In this document: positions 1-7,372 of the stretch, piece by piece
Position numbering within the stretch: position 1 is the stretch's first letter
Layout: each line of letters opens with the position of its first letter
Source: Candidatus Vogelbacteria bacterium
GTDB lineage: Bacteria > Patescibacteriota > Minisyncoccia > Phycocordibacterales > XYD1-FULL-46-19
DNA: 16,874 nt
Direction of reading: 5' to 3'
NCBI GenBank assembly: GCA_011049365.1
Contig: DSBD01000051.1
Coordinates: 1-16,874 of the forward strand
Made by a program: the position numbers and the translations under genes
The notes under the pieces: model-generated
Told to the model about the DNA's origin: nothing
Databases searched by the model: none
What the model saw: the letters and a program-made list of their open reading frames with translations, nothing else

Positions 1-272
1 AAAAAGGCCAAGTGGATATCTCCTTGTTGACCAGAGATGATAGGGCTATAATTAAAATAGAAGATACTGGAGTAGGCATAGCCGAAGAAGATAGAAAAAA
101 TCTTTTTCATAAATTCTCGCGAGGCAAAAAAGCCACCGATATGTACACTGATGGCTCCGGTCTCGGTTTGTTCATAGCTCAAAAAATAGTTACTGGCCAT
201 CCCCAAGGGGAAATAGATTTTTCTTCTCAAGTAGGCCGAGGAACCATCTTTGAGATTAGCTTAGCTAAATAA
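1..272 (+). CDS. Sensor histidine kinase, C-terminal ATP-binding part (5' end outside window)
   Basis: This is the last part of a two-component sensor kinase. The frame is open from the first base of the window, so the GTG at 12 is internal and not a start. What remains is the HATPase_c fold: the G1 box DTGVGI (from base 63), an F-box-like FHKFSRG, and the G2 box DGSGLGLFIAQ, followed by the usual final strands ending in GRGTIFEISLAK. The dimerisation helix with the phospho-accepting histidine and any sensor domain lie upstream and cannot be seen. The stop codon is followed after 1 nt by the response regulator gene, so the two very likely form one cognate pair. The input signal is unknown. 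Confidence 0.93.
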   Translation, partial: KGQVDISLLTRDDRAIIKIEDTGVGIAEEDRKNLFHKFSRGKKATDMYTDGSGLGLFIAQKIVTGHPQGEIDFSSQVGRGTIFEISLAK

Positions 273-273
273 C

Positions 274-669
274 ATGAAGAACAAGAAAATATTTTTAATA
301 GAAGATGATAAGGATCAAATAGAGTTGTATAAAATGGCTTTGGAGATGTTTTTACCGGAGATAGAAATAGTTGCTTGCCTGGAACCTGAAAAAGTTATTG
401 AACAGATAAAAAATCAAAAGCCGGATTTAATTCTTTTGGATTTAATTTTGAAAAACTATGATGGAATGGATATTTTGGAGGATTTAAGAAAAGATGATGA
501 ATTAAAAGATTTGAAGGTAATAGTTTTAACTAATTTGTATAAAGAAAGCTTGAAAGACAGAGCTTTAGAGTTGGGGGCTTTAGGATATTGGCTCAAAACA
601 GAAATTTTACCTAAAGAATTGGCTCAACAAATTTCTAAAATGTTGGAGTTGGGAAATGAAATCCAATAA
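274..669 (+). CDS. Single-domain response regulator (CheY-like receiver)
   Basis: A 131-residue protein made of one receiver domain with no DNA-binding or enzymatic output domain. The acidic pocket is E10-D11-D12, the phospho-acceptor is D56 in LILLDLIL, the switch threonine is T86 in VLTN, and the conserved lysine is K108 in YWLKTEI. All residues needed for phosphorylation are present. It begins 1 nt after the kinase stop and its last 14 nt overlap the start of rnhB, which suggests translational coupling. With no output domain it probably acts by protein-protein contact or as a phospho-relay intermediate. The partner kinase is inferred to be the truncated one just upstream. Confidence 0.92.
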   Translation: MKNKKIFLIEDDKDQIELYKMALEMFLPEIEIVACLEPEKVIEQIKNQKPDLILLDLILKNYDGMDILEDLRKDDELKDLKVIVLTNLYKESLKDRALELGALGYWLKTEILPKELAQQISKMLELGNEIQ

Positions 670-1264
670 ATATCTAATTGGCATAGACGAAGCCGGCCGA
701 GGCCCTTTAGCCGGTCCATTGGTTTTTAGTTTGGTGGCGGTCAGAGAAGGGGATTATGATAATTTTTTGAAAGAAATTTCATCTTTCAATATACCTTTGC
801 GTGATTCTAAAAAACTCTCTCTTAAAATGCGCCTTAAGTGGAGAAAATTTTTGTATCAACAAAGAAAAGAAAAGAAAATCATTTTTAGTTATAAATCAAT
901 TAGGGCTCAGCGAATAGATAATCTGGGATTAATCAAATCTTCAAAATTTTGTATTAATTGTCTATTGTCTTGTTCTGATTTCTCGCCCCTGGAAAGTAAA
1001 ATTTTATTAGATGGTGGTTTAAAAGCACCAGTTGAATATATTTTTCAAGAGACAATTATTAAAGGGGATGAAAAGGAGCCCTTGATATCTTTAGCTTCCA
1101 TTATTGCCAAGACAACTAGAGATATAAAATTATGTCATTTGGCAAAGAAATTTCCTGAATATGGCTTTGAAAAACATAAAGGTTATGGTACCAAAGAACA
1201 TCGGCAGAGAATAGAGTATTATGGACTTTGCCCAGAACATCGCCGGAGTTTTGTAAGAAAATAA
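656..1264 (+). CDS. rnhB: Ribonuclease HII
   Basis: RNase HII cuts the RNA strand of RNA-DNA hybrids and removes single ribonucleotides misincorporated into DNA. The 202-residue length is normal for the family. Visible motifs are GIDEAGRGPLAGP (D11, E12), DSKKLS (50-55), LLDGG (D119), SIIAKTTRD (D156), and the C-terminal GYGTKEH and PEHRRSF signatures. D11, E12, D119 and D156 match the four metal-binding carboxylates of the family. The ATG at 656 lies inside the response regulator gene and is preceded by GGAG-type purines, one of the few plausible ribosome binding sites in the window. The start is supported by the immediate MKSNKYLIGIDEAG beginning. Confidence 0.96.
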   Translation: MKSNKYLIGIDEAGRGPLAGPLVFSLVAVREGDYDNFLKEISSFNIPLRDSKKLSLKMRLKWRKFLYQQRKEKKIIFSYKSIRAQRIDNLGLIKSSKFCINCLLSCSDFSPLESKILLDGGLKAPVEYIFQETIIKGDEKEPLISLASIIAKTTRDIKLCHLAKKFPEYGFEKHKGYGTKEHRQRIEYYGLCPEHRRSFVRK

Positions 1265-1276
1265 TTTAAATTTTTC

Positions 1277-1305
1277 TTGCTTTTTTCACTTATTTAGTTT
1301 ATAGT
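1277..1305 (+). promoter_or_regulatory. Candidate sigma70 promoter of rpmF, possibly leaderless
   Basis: TTGCTT (1277-1282), a 17-nt spacer, and TATAGT (1300-1305). Only 7 nt separate the -10 box from the rpmF ATG at 1313, so transcription would start at or next to the start codon. The 48-bp gap after rnhB holds nothing else. The call rests on consensus match and position only. Confidence 0.6.
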
Positions 1306-1312
1306 ACTACTT

Positions 1313-1567
1313 ATGTCGGTCAGAATGAGACATACTAGAGAGCATACGGCTAAGCGTCGTAGTCACCACGCTTTAAAGGAGCCACGTCTTTGTCGTTGCG
1401 CAAATTGTAGTCAATACAAAAAGCGTCATACGGTTTGTCTTAATTGCGGTTTTTACCGTGGCCGAAAATTAATTGATGTTCTCGCCAAATTGGACAAGAA
1501 GGAGAAAAAGAAGAAAGAGAAAGAATTGTCGGCTCAGAATCAGAATGTCCCAGTAGCGGGAAAGTAG
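1313..1567 (+). CDS. rpmF: 50S ribosomal protein L32
   Basis: L32 is a small zinc-ribbon protein of the large ribosomal subunit. The 84-residue product starts MSVRMRHTREHTAKRRSHHAL, the variant form of the family's basic N-terminus that I associate with Patescibacteria. It has two cysteine pairs, C29/C32 and C42/C45 (CANC and CLNCG), that would bind zinc, followed by FYRGRKLIDV. The last 25 or so residues are a lysine/glutamate-rich tail beyond the usual L32 end. The ATG at 1313 is preceded by a promoter and no Shine-Dalgarno sequence. The gene heads a run of same-strand genes reaching smc. Confidence 0.94.
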   Translation: MSVRMRHTREHTAKRRSHHALKEPRLCRCANCSQYKKRHTVCLNCGFYRGRKLIDVLAKLDKKEKKKKEKELSAQNQNVPVAGK

Positions 1568-1595
1568 TTTTTTTGTTTTTTTTAAAAATATATTT

Positions 1596-2492
1596 ATGGC
1601 CAATCGGCATTTGCTTAGGAGCTTAGTAATGCAAGCTCTCTTTGAGTGGGATTTTAACAATTTAGATAGGAGTGTTTTACCTGATATTGTTCGTCGTTTA
1701 GCGAATGAGTTTGCTTATGGGGTGGAAGATTTATCTTTTGCTCTTGATTTAGTTGATGGTGTTATTTCTCGTTTGGAGCAATTAGATAAGGTTATAACCA
1801 CTGTTGCTCCAGATTGGCCAATAGAACAAATTGCCATAGTTGATAGGAATATTTTAAGACTCGGCCTATATGAGCTTTTGTTTGGTAATACCAAAGATGT
1901 GCCGGCTCGGGTGGCTATTAATGAAGCTATAGAATTAGCTAAAACTTTTGGCGGTGAAAATAGTGGCCGTTTTATTAACGGTGTTTTAGGAGCTATTTAT
2001 AAAGAAATAGGGGAGCCGGACAAAGATGAAATTCCAGCTAAATTGAAGAAAAAAGACATTCCCTATGAACAGATGGAGCAAGAATTGTTAGCTGGCGCGG
2101 TAGTTTATTGCCAAAAAGATGATGGTGCCTTGGAGTTGGCTTTAGTTCATGATATTTTCGGTTATTGGACCTTATCTAAAGGTCGTGTGGAGGAAGGGGA
2201 AGAATTAGCAGATACGGCTAAACGTGAACTAAAAGAAGAAATTTCTTTAGATATAGAGATAAAGGATGAATTGGGTGATAATGAATATGTGGCGACTGAC
2301 CCAGAGAAGGGAAAGATAAGAAAAAAAGTTAGTTATTTTCTAGCCGAAGCCAAAAATCCTGATGAGTTGAAATTGTCATCTAAGGAAGGACTTGATAAAG
2401 CTAAATGGTTTCCAATAAATGAAATATCAGATTTGAAGATATATGATGATATTTTGCCGATTATTACTCAAGCTTTAAAGAAATTAGCTTAA
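1596..2492 (+). CDS. nusB: NusB-Nudix hydrolase fusion protein
   Basis: A 298-residue protein with two domains. Residues 1-140 are a complete NusB, the RNA-binding antitermination factor that works with NusE/S10 on rRNA transcription. The start MANRHLLRSLVMQALFEWDF and the segments PEQIA-like/DRNILRLGLYELL and VAINEAIELAKTFG...RFINGVLG are typical, and normal NusB ends near here. After a charged linker, residues about 164-298 form a Nudix domain. Its box runs from G196: E202, R210-E211 and E214-E215 fit the metal-binding pattern, but the final glycine is S217. Nudix enzymes cleave nucleoside diphosphate-linked substrates; this one's substrate cannot be read from sequence. No stop or frameshift lies between the domains. 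It starts 28 nt after rpmF and ends 3 nt before rnc. Confidence 0.93.
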   Translation: MANRHLLRSLVMQALFEWDFNNLDRSVLPDIVRRLANEFAYGVEDLSFALDLVDGVISRLEQLDKVITTVAPDWPIEQIAIVDRNILRLGLYELLFGNTKDVPARVAINEAIELAKTFGGENSGRFINGVLGAIYKEIGEPDKDEIPAKLKKKDIPYEQMEQELLAGAVVYCQKDDGALELALVHDIFGYWTLSKGRVEEGEELADTAKRELKEEISLDIEIKDELGDNEYVATDPEKGKIRKKVSYFLAEAKNPDELKLSSKEGLDKAKWFPINEISDLKIYDDILPIITQALKKLA

Positions 2493-2495
2493 TTT

Positions 2496-3194
2496 ATGAA
2501 AAAAATTGATTTGAGCGATTTGGAGAAGAAAATAAATATTGAGTTTAAAGATAAGGAACTTTTGCAAAGAGCTTTAACTCATCGTTCTTATCTTAATGAA
2601 CACCGTGAATTTACCGGTGGACATAATGAGAGATTGGAATTTTTAGGCGATGCGATTTTAGAATTGTCAGTTACCGATTATCTTTATAATTTTTATCCTC
2701 AAAAAACCGAAGGTGAATTAACTTCTTACCGAGCTGCCTTAGTTAATACTTTTCATTTAGCTGAGGTAGCTAAACGTTTAAAGGTTGGAGATTATTTACT
2801 TTTATCAAAAGGTGAAGCTCGGGATATTGGTCGGGCTCGGCAATATATTTTAGCTAATACAATGGAATCTTTGATTGGCGCTATTTATCTTGATAAGGGT
2901 TATGGCAAGGCTGACGAATTTATAAAAACTGAGATATTATCTTCAGCTGAAGAGACTATAAAAAAGAATTTATCTCGAGACACCAAAAGTCGCTTTCAGG
3001 AAAAAGCTCAAGAAATAGAGGGAATTACTCCGACTTATCAAGTTTTAGAAGAATCTGGCCCTGATCATAATAAAAATTTTCTAATCGGCCTTTATTTAGA
3101 TGACAAATTAATTGCTACTGGTAAGGGTCATTCCAAACAAGAAGCTGAACAAAAAGCTGCTCAGGCAGGTTTGAAATTAAAAAATTGGGAATAA
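2496..3194 (+). CDS. rnc: Ribonuclease III
   Basis: RNase III cleaves double-stranded RNA, notably in rRNA precursor processing. The 232-residue length is typical. The N-terminal nuclease domain carries the signature NERLEFLGDAIL (44-55), with E45, E48 and D52. The second active-site helix reads LANTMESLIGAIYLD, where E124 is the essential metal ligand but the usual nearby aspartate (E. coli D114) is asparagine N121. A double-stranded RNA-binding domain follows, about residues 160-232, ending KQEAEQKAAQAGL. It starts 3 nt after the NusB-Nudix stop and smc begins 1 nt after its own stop, so the genes are very likely co-transcribed. The context links it to rRNA synthesis and maturation with NusB. 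Confidence 0.96.
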   Translation: MKKIDLSDLEKKINIEFKDKELLQRALTHRSYLNEHREFTGGHNERLEFLGDAILELSVTDYLYNFYPQKTEGELTSYRAALVNTFHLAEVAKRLKVGDYLLLSKGEARDIGRARQYILANTMESLIGAIYLDKGYGKADEFIKTEILSSAEETIKKNLSRDTKSRFQEKAQEIEGITPTYQVLEESGPDHNKNFLIGLYLDDKLIATGKGHSKQEAEQKAAQAGLKLKNWE

Positions 3195-3195
3195 T

Positions 3196-5397
3196 ATGCG
3201 CCTTAAACAGTTAGAAATTTCTGGTTTTAAATCTTTTGCTAAAAAAACCCTCTTTTCTTTTGAGAGTCCCATAACAGCTATAGTTGGTCCTAATGGTTCT
3301 GGTAAATCTAATGTGGTTGAAGCTTTCCGTTTTGTTTTAGGGGAACAATCAATGAAATCTTTAAGAGGCAAGAAGGGTGAAGATTTAATTTTTTCGGGTA
3401 ATAGCGGTCGGCAAAATAGAGCTTCAGTCAAAGTTTTATTTGATAATCGGGATAGAAAATTAAATATAGATTTTGCTGAAGTGGAAATTTCTCGAGCCGT
3501 TGGGCGAGACGGAGTGAATGAATATGCTGTTAATGGTTCGCAGGTTAAATTAAGGGATATTTGGGAAATTCTGTCCGGTTTGGCTTTGGGTCCACAAACA
3601 ACTTCTATTATTAATCAAGGTGAAACTGATAGAATCCTCTTGGCTAATCCCAAAGATCGGCGAGAGATGATTGAAGAGGCCTTGGGTCTACGGGTTTATC
3701 TTTGGGAGATAGCCACCAGTGAAAAAAAACTTTCTAAGACAGAGGAAAATATCAAGCAGACTGAATCATTAAGAAGAGAAATTGCTCCTCATTTACGATT
3801 TTTGAAAAAACAAGTAGAACAGGTCAGGCAAATGGATATTTGGCGGAGTGAATTAAAGGTCAAGTATTTAGAGTACTTAAAAAGAGAGAACAAATATTTG
3901 GGTAATTTGGAAATGGAAATAAAAAAGAGTAAAGAAAAATTATTGGAGGAATATAATCGTAATAATCTTCGCTTTAAAGAACTGGAATTTATAAAAGAAA
4001 ATTATGAAGGAGTTGATAGTTTTGAAGAAAAAACTTTATCTGAAATAAATAATACTTTAAAGAGTATTAATGAAGAAAAAAATGAATTATTGCGTCGACT
4101 GGGACGAATTGAAGGTGTTTTAGAAATCAAAGAGGACAAAACTCAAAGTGAAGAAATAAAACAGTTTGTTTCTTCAGAAGAATTAAATTCTTTAATAAAA
4201 GAGGCTGATGATTATTGGTCTAAATTACCAACTGACATTGCTTCTTATAAAGACTTTTTTTCTTGGCTGAAAGATAAGCTCAATAATTTGATTAAAACTC
4301 CTATAAAGGAAGTTTCAACTGAGGCTCAAAATCAATTATCAAATTTACAAAAAGAAAAAGAAGAAATAATAGCTAATATAAATCTTTTGGAAGAAAAAAT
4401 TAGACAAGAAGAAGAAAAAAAGGTTAATTTACAAAAGAAAATAGAGAAAGCTAATCAGGATTCTCGTTTCATGGATAAAGAATATTATGAATTGAGAGCC
4501 CGTCAGACTGAATTAAATTCCAAACTTGACTTATTATCTTCTAAAGAAGAAAAATTAACTATTGAGAAAGAAAATTGGCAAAGAGAAATAGATGAGGCCT
4601 TGGTTTTGGTAGATAGAGAAATATTAGAGTATGAAAATCTAGGACCGGATGTTTCAAATGAAGAACCAAGAAGTCTACAAGAAGAGAGGCGTCGAGCCAT
4701 TGAGAAAATAAAAATAAGATTGGAAGATGCCGGTGTTGACCGAAATGATGTTTATAAAGAATACCAAGAAGTTAGTCAGCGAGATAAATTTTTAGAGAAA
4801 GAGATTATTGACCTTCGTCAGGCTTCTCAATCGCTTTTAGATGTTATAAAAGAATTAAAAATTAAGGTCAATAATGAATTTAATGAAGGTTTGGTAAAAA
4901 TAAATAAAGAATTTCAACACTTCTTCTCTTTAATGTTTGGCGGTGGGTCAGTTTCTTTAGATTTGGAAGAAATAAACAGTCGTCGTTCGCTGACTGATGA
5001 GGAACTAATGGAAAATGATGACGAAGAGGCAGAAACTCAAATTGGTTTAACTATTAAAGTTAATTTACCACGCAAAAAAATAAAAAGTTTAGAAATGTTA
5101 TCCGGCGGTGAGAGAGCTCTCATATCTATTGCTTTACTTTTTGCCGTCTCGCGAATAAATCCACCACCTTTTCTGATTTTAGATGAAACCGATGCGGCCT
5201 TAGATGAATCTAATTCTCGTCGCTATAGCGATATGATAGAGGAGTTAGCTAAATCTTCTCAACTTATTTTGGTTACTCATAATCGGGAGACGATGTCGCG
5301 AGCTGGGGTATTATATGGTGTTACTATGGATTCTGATGGAATATCGCGTCTTTTATCTATTAAGTTTGAAGAGGCGGAAAATTACGCTAAAAGATAA
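3196..5397 (+). CDS. smc: Compact SMC-family ATPase without a recognisable hinge
   Basis: SMC proteins form condensin rings that organise and segregate chromosomes. The N-terminal head starts MRLKQLEISGFKSFAKKT and has Walker A GPNGSGKS (31-38) followed by the SMC-typical LGEQSMKSLRGKKGEDLIFSG. The C-terminal head has the ABC signature LSGGE (635-639) and Walker B FLILDETDAALDE (D663, E664), again of SMC type. Two coiled-coil arms (about 165-310 and 390-580) flank a short helical stretch with no glycine-rich SMC hinge. At 733 residues it is far shorter than the usual 1150-1200. The open frame, good motifs and absence of a frameshift argue for a genuinely short protein. No scpA or scpB is in the window. 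Its stop lies 1 bp from that of the convergent rnr. Confidence 0.9.
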   Translation: MRLKQLEISGFKSFAKKTLFSFESPITAIVGPNGSGKSNVVEAFRFVLGEQSMKSLRGKKGEDLIFSGNSGRQNRASVKVLFDNRDRKLNIDFAEVEISRAVGRDGVNEYAVNGSQVKLRDIWEILSGLALGPQTTSIINQGETDRILLANPKDRREMIEEALGLRVYLWEIATSEKKLSKTEENIKQTESLRREIAPHLRFLKKQVEQVRQMDIWRSELKVKYLEYLKRENKYLGNLEMEIKKSKEKLLEEYNRNNLRFKELEFIKENYEGVDSFEEKTLSEINNTLKSINEEKNELLRRLGRIEGVLEIKEDKTQSEEIKQFVSSEELNSLIKEADDYWSKLPTDIASYKDFFSWLKDKLNNLIKTPIKEVSTEAQNQLSNLQKEKEEIIANINLLEEKIRQEEEKKVNLQKKIEKANQDSRFMDKEYYELRARQTELNSKLDLLSSKEEKLTIEKENWQREIDEALVLVDREILEYENLGPDVSNEEPRSLQEERRRAIEKIKIRLEDAGVDRNDVYKEYQEVSQRDKFLEKEIIDLRQASQSLLDVIKELKIKVNNEFNEGLVKINKEFQHFFSLMFGGGSVSLDLEEINSRRSLTDEELMENDDEEAETQIGLTIKVNLPRKKIKSLEMLSGGERALISIALLFAVSRINPPPFLILDETDAALDESNSRRYSDMIEELAKSSQLILVTHNRETMSRAGVLYGVTMDSDGISRLLSIKFEEAENYAKR

Positions 5398-5398
5398 T

Positions 5399-7297
5399 TT
5401 AGTCAACCAATTCAAAATCTATCCAGCCGTTTATCGTATTAACTTTTGCTAAACGAATTTTTATTTTATCCCCTAAAGAGTATTTTCTATTTCCTTTGGA
5501 AGTTAATTGAAGATTTTTTTCATCAAAATGATAATAACCTTTTAAATTAGATATTCTAACTAAACCTTCGGCGCCGGTTTCTTCTTCTTCAACAAAAAAA
5601 CCAAAAGAAGTAATAGCGACTATTATTCCTTGCGATTTGAAGCCGATTTTATCAGATAAATATTCTATTAATTTTAATTTTAAAGCTCGTCTTTCAATTT
5701 CAGCTATTTCAATTTCTCTCTCATTAGCTCTTGATATATTTTCCTCATTTAAGCCAATTTTTATTAGCGACGTAGAGTGAGTGAAATGAAAATGTTTTTT
5801 TACATTTTCATTTCCGAACCGAGGAGCTAATATAGGTATAACACTGCACGGCTCGGCCGGACGCAAGGACGAGCGAAGCAAGTTCGTATTATTACCTCGG
5901 GACTTTGCCCCGAGGGTATATATTTTGGTGGTTTGGTTTTTATTAATGATATCTTTCAAAAGATAGTGAATTATCAAATCAGGCCAACGTCTAATTGGTG
6001 AGGTGAAATGGCAATAATCTTTCAAAGCTAAGCCATAATGACCAATGTTTTTTGATGAATATTCGGCTTTAGCCAAAGAGCGGATGACTAATTTATGAAT
6101 TATTTCTTTTTGGGGGTGATTATCAATGTTTTTTAAAAAATCGCCCAAAACCAAAGAAGAAGTTTCCATTTTTTTGGCTGGAAAATTAAGTCCAAAATTT
6201 TTCAAAATTTGAGCCAATTGATTTATTTTATCAATCGGCGGATTATCGTGGATTCTATAAAGATGATTTTTTTTATTATTTTTATTTATTATCTCAGCCA
6301 CTTGACGATTGGCCAATAACATAAAATCTTCAATCATTTTTTCGGTTTTCAGTCTTTTTTTAGAATTAATGGCTATTATTTTACCTTGATTATTAAAAGT
6401 AAAATCCTTTTTTGCTTCTTCAAGTGGTAACATACCTTTTTTAATGTTTTTTTGCCGTATTTTGTTGGCTAAAGAATTTAATATTTTTAATTCTTTAAAA
6501 TGAGGACCTCTTTTAGTATCAATTATATTTTCTGCTTCTTGATAAGAAAATTTTTTCTTTGATTTAATGACTGTTTTTTCTAAATCAGCCGAAATGATCT
6601 GACCGGCAGTATCTATTTTAAATATGATTGATAGACATAAACGGTCTTCATTAGGTTTTAAACTACAGATTTGTTCGGAAAAAATTTTTGGCAAGAGATG
6701 GATTGTTTTACTGGGTAAATAGATTGAAAAATTTTGCTTAATGATTTGTTTGTAAATATCGCTATCTGGCTTGATGTAGAAAGAGACATCAGCTATATGA
6801 ACACCAATTTCATAAATATCATCCTCCAGTTTCTTCACTGACAAAGCATCATCAAAATCTTGGGCACTGGTCGGGTCAATAGTAAAAGTTGGAATTTGTC
6901 TATAATCTTTTCTGGTTGTTATTTCTTTCTGGATCCTGTCTGACCAGTTAGAAGAAAGTTCTTTTATTTCCGAAGAGTATTTGTCATATTTGTTTTCTGG
7001 TAAATTATGCCCAATCAGCAGAGCCTTTATTTCTGTTTGATATTTACCGGCCGGACCTATTATTTCTTTTATTTGACCATTTTTTTTTGATTTTAATCTT
7101 ATTATTGCCTTGTGATTATCATATTTTTCCGGGCAATCTTCTAAGTAAATAGCCCCAATATTTTCCTTTTTATTATCAGGAATAACTATCATTTTTTTAT
7201 TTATTTTTTTTACCAGACCAACAAATTCATAACCAGATTTAAAAATATCCGATTTTCCTCTTGTTTTTGGGGACTTCATTTTTTTCTTTTTGGGCAT
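5399..7297 (-). CDS. rnr: RNase R/RNase II-family exoribonuclease with repeat-derived insertion
   Basis: A 3'-to-5' hydrolytic exoribonuclease, 632 residues. A lysine-rich N-terminus and cold-shock-like region precede the RNB catalytic domain. The metal site IDPTSAQDFDDA holds D141, D147, D149 and D150, equivalent to RNase II D201, D207, D209 and D210. HFTSPIRRWPD (430-440) is the second RNB signature. A C-terminal S1 RNA-binding domain (about 555-630, GIIVAITSFGFFVEE) follows. Between RNB and S1, residues about 455-514 have no counterpart in the family and are encoded by two repeat-like blocks, yet the frame is kept, so the protein is probably functional. The start ATG at 7295-7297 lies 6 nt from a candidate -10 box. 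It is transcribed convergently with smc and divergently from rpsP. Confidence 0.93.
   Translation of the reverse strand: MPKKKKMKSPKTRGKSDIFKSGYEFVGLVKKINKKMIVIPDNKKENIGAIYLEDCPEKYDNHKAIIRLKSKKNGQIKEIIGPAGKYQTEIKALLIGHNLPENKYDKYSSEIKELSSNWSDRIQKEITTRKDYRQIPTFTIDPTSAQDFDDALSVKKLEDDIYEIGVHIADVSFYIKPDSDIYKQIIKQNFSIYLPSKTIHLLPKIFSEQICSLKPNEDRLCLSIIFKIDTAGQIISADLEKTVIKSKKKFSYQEAENIIDTKRGPHFKELKILNSLANKIRQKNIKKGMLPLEEAKKDFTFNNQGKIIAINSKKRLKTEKMIEDFMLLANRQVAEIINKNNKKNHLYRIHDNPPIDKINQLAQILKNFGLNFPAKKMETSSLVLGDFLKNIDNHPQKEIIHKLVIRSLAKAEYSSKNIGHYGLALKDYCHFTSPIRRWPDLIIHYLLKDIINKNQTTKIYTLGAKSRGNNTNLLRSSLRPAEPCSVIPILAPRFGNENVKKHFHFTHSTSLIKIGLNEENISRANEREIEIAEIERRALKLKLIEYLSDKIGFKSQGIIVAITSFGFFVEEEETGAEGLVRISNLKGYYHFDEKNLQLTSKGNRKYSLGDKIKIRLAKVNTINGWIDFELVD
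5758..5833 (+). repeat. Palindromic element copy 1, inside rnr
   Basis: A 76-nt block matching 9195-9268 in the same orientation. By hand, about 59 of 70 aligned positions outside the loop are identical. The shared left part is GCGACGTAGAGTGAG and the shared right part is CGARCCGAGGAGC. Between them is a 13-bp perfect stem (5783-5795 with 5802-5814) with a six-T loop. Read on the - strand it encodes rnr residues about 489-514 without a stop codon. Confidence 0.85.
5835..5920. repeat. Second repeat-like GC-richer block inside rnr
   Basis: Directly next to the palindromic element, this block encodes rnr residues about 460-488, which have no family counterpart. It is visibly richer in G and C than the surrounding gene. 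It contains a 7-bp perfect hairpin (5895-5901 with 5909-5915, 7-nt loop) and a GCAAG direct repeat, and is bounded by GGTATA at 5835-5840 and 5915-5920, which could be a target duplication or chance. No second copy exists in this window, so calling it a repeat is inference from its position and composition. Confidence 0.45.
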
Positions 7298-7303
7298 TAA
7301 GGA

Positions 7304-7332
7304 AGCATAACATGGCTGGATTTCTTTTTGAA
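7304..7332 (-). promoter_or_regulatory. Candidate promoter of rnr, possibly leaderless
   Basis: On the - strand: TTCAAA (7327-7332), a 17-nt spacer and TATGCT (7304-7309), each matching 4 of 6 consensus bases. The -10 box ends 6 nt before the rnr ATG. Its -35 box is only 4 bp from the -35 box of the divergent rpsP promoter, so the two may compete or be co-regulated. Confidence 0.4.
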
Positions 7333-7336
7333 GTTA

Positions 7337-7365
7337 TTGACCATTTTGACTTTTTCTGATAGCAT
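7337..7365 (+). promoter_or_regulatory. Candidate promoter of rpsP, possibly leaderless
   Basis: TTGACC (7337-7342), a 17-nt spacer and TAGCAT (7360-7365). The -10 box ends 7 nt before the ATG at 7373, so the transcript would start at about the start codon. It is back to back with the rnr promoter within a 75-bp intergenic gap. Confidence 0.5.
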
Positions 7366-7372
7366 TGTTTTC

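Noticed and set aside
1469..1660. A 63-codon - strand frame between rpmF and nusB
   Set aside because: It overlaps two certain genes and owes its hydrophobic look to the antisense of lysine-rich codons.
3196..5397. The SMC gene as a truncated or degraded gene
   Set aside because: Both heads are complete and in frame, and the coiled coils are continuous; the shortness is internal, not a broken end.
5399..7297. RNase R as a pseudogene or frameshifted gene because of foreign-looking residues
   Set aside because: All catalytic aspartates, the RNB signature and the S1 domain are intact and in a single open frame on both sides of the insertion.
7328..7372. Upstream ATG start for rpsP
   Set aside because: The added 15 residues are not part of S16 and the DNA holds the promoter.
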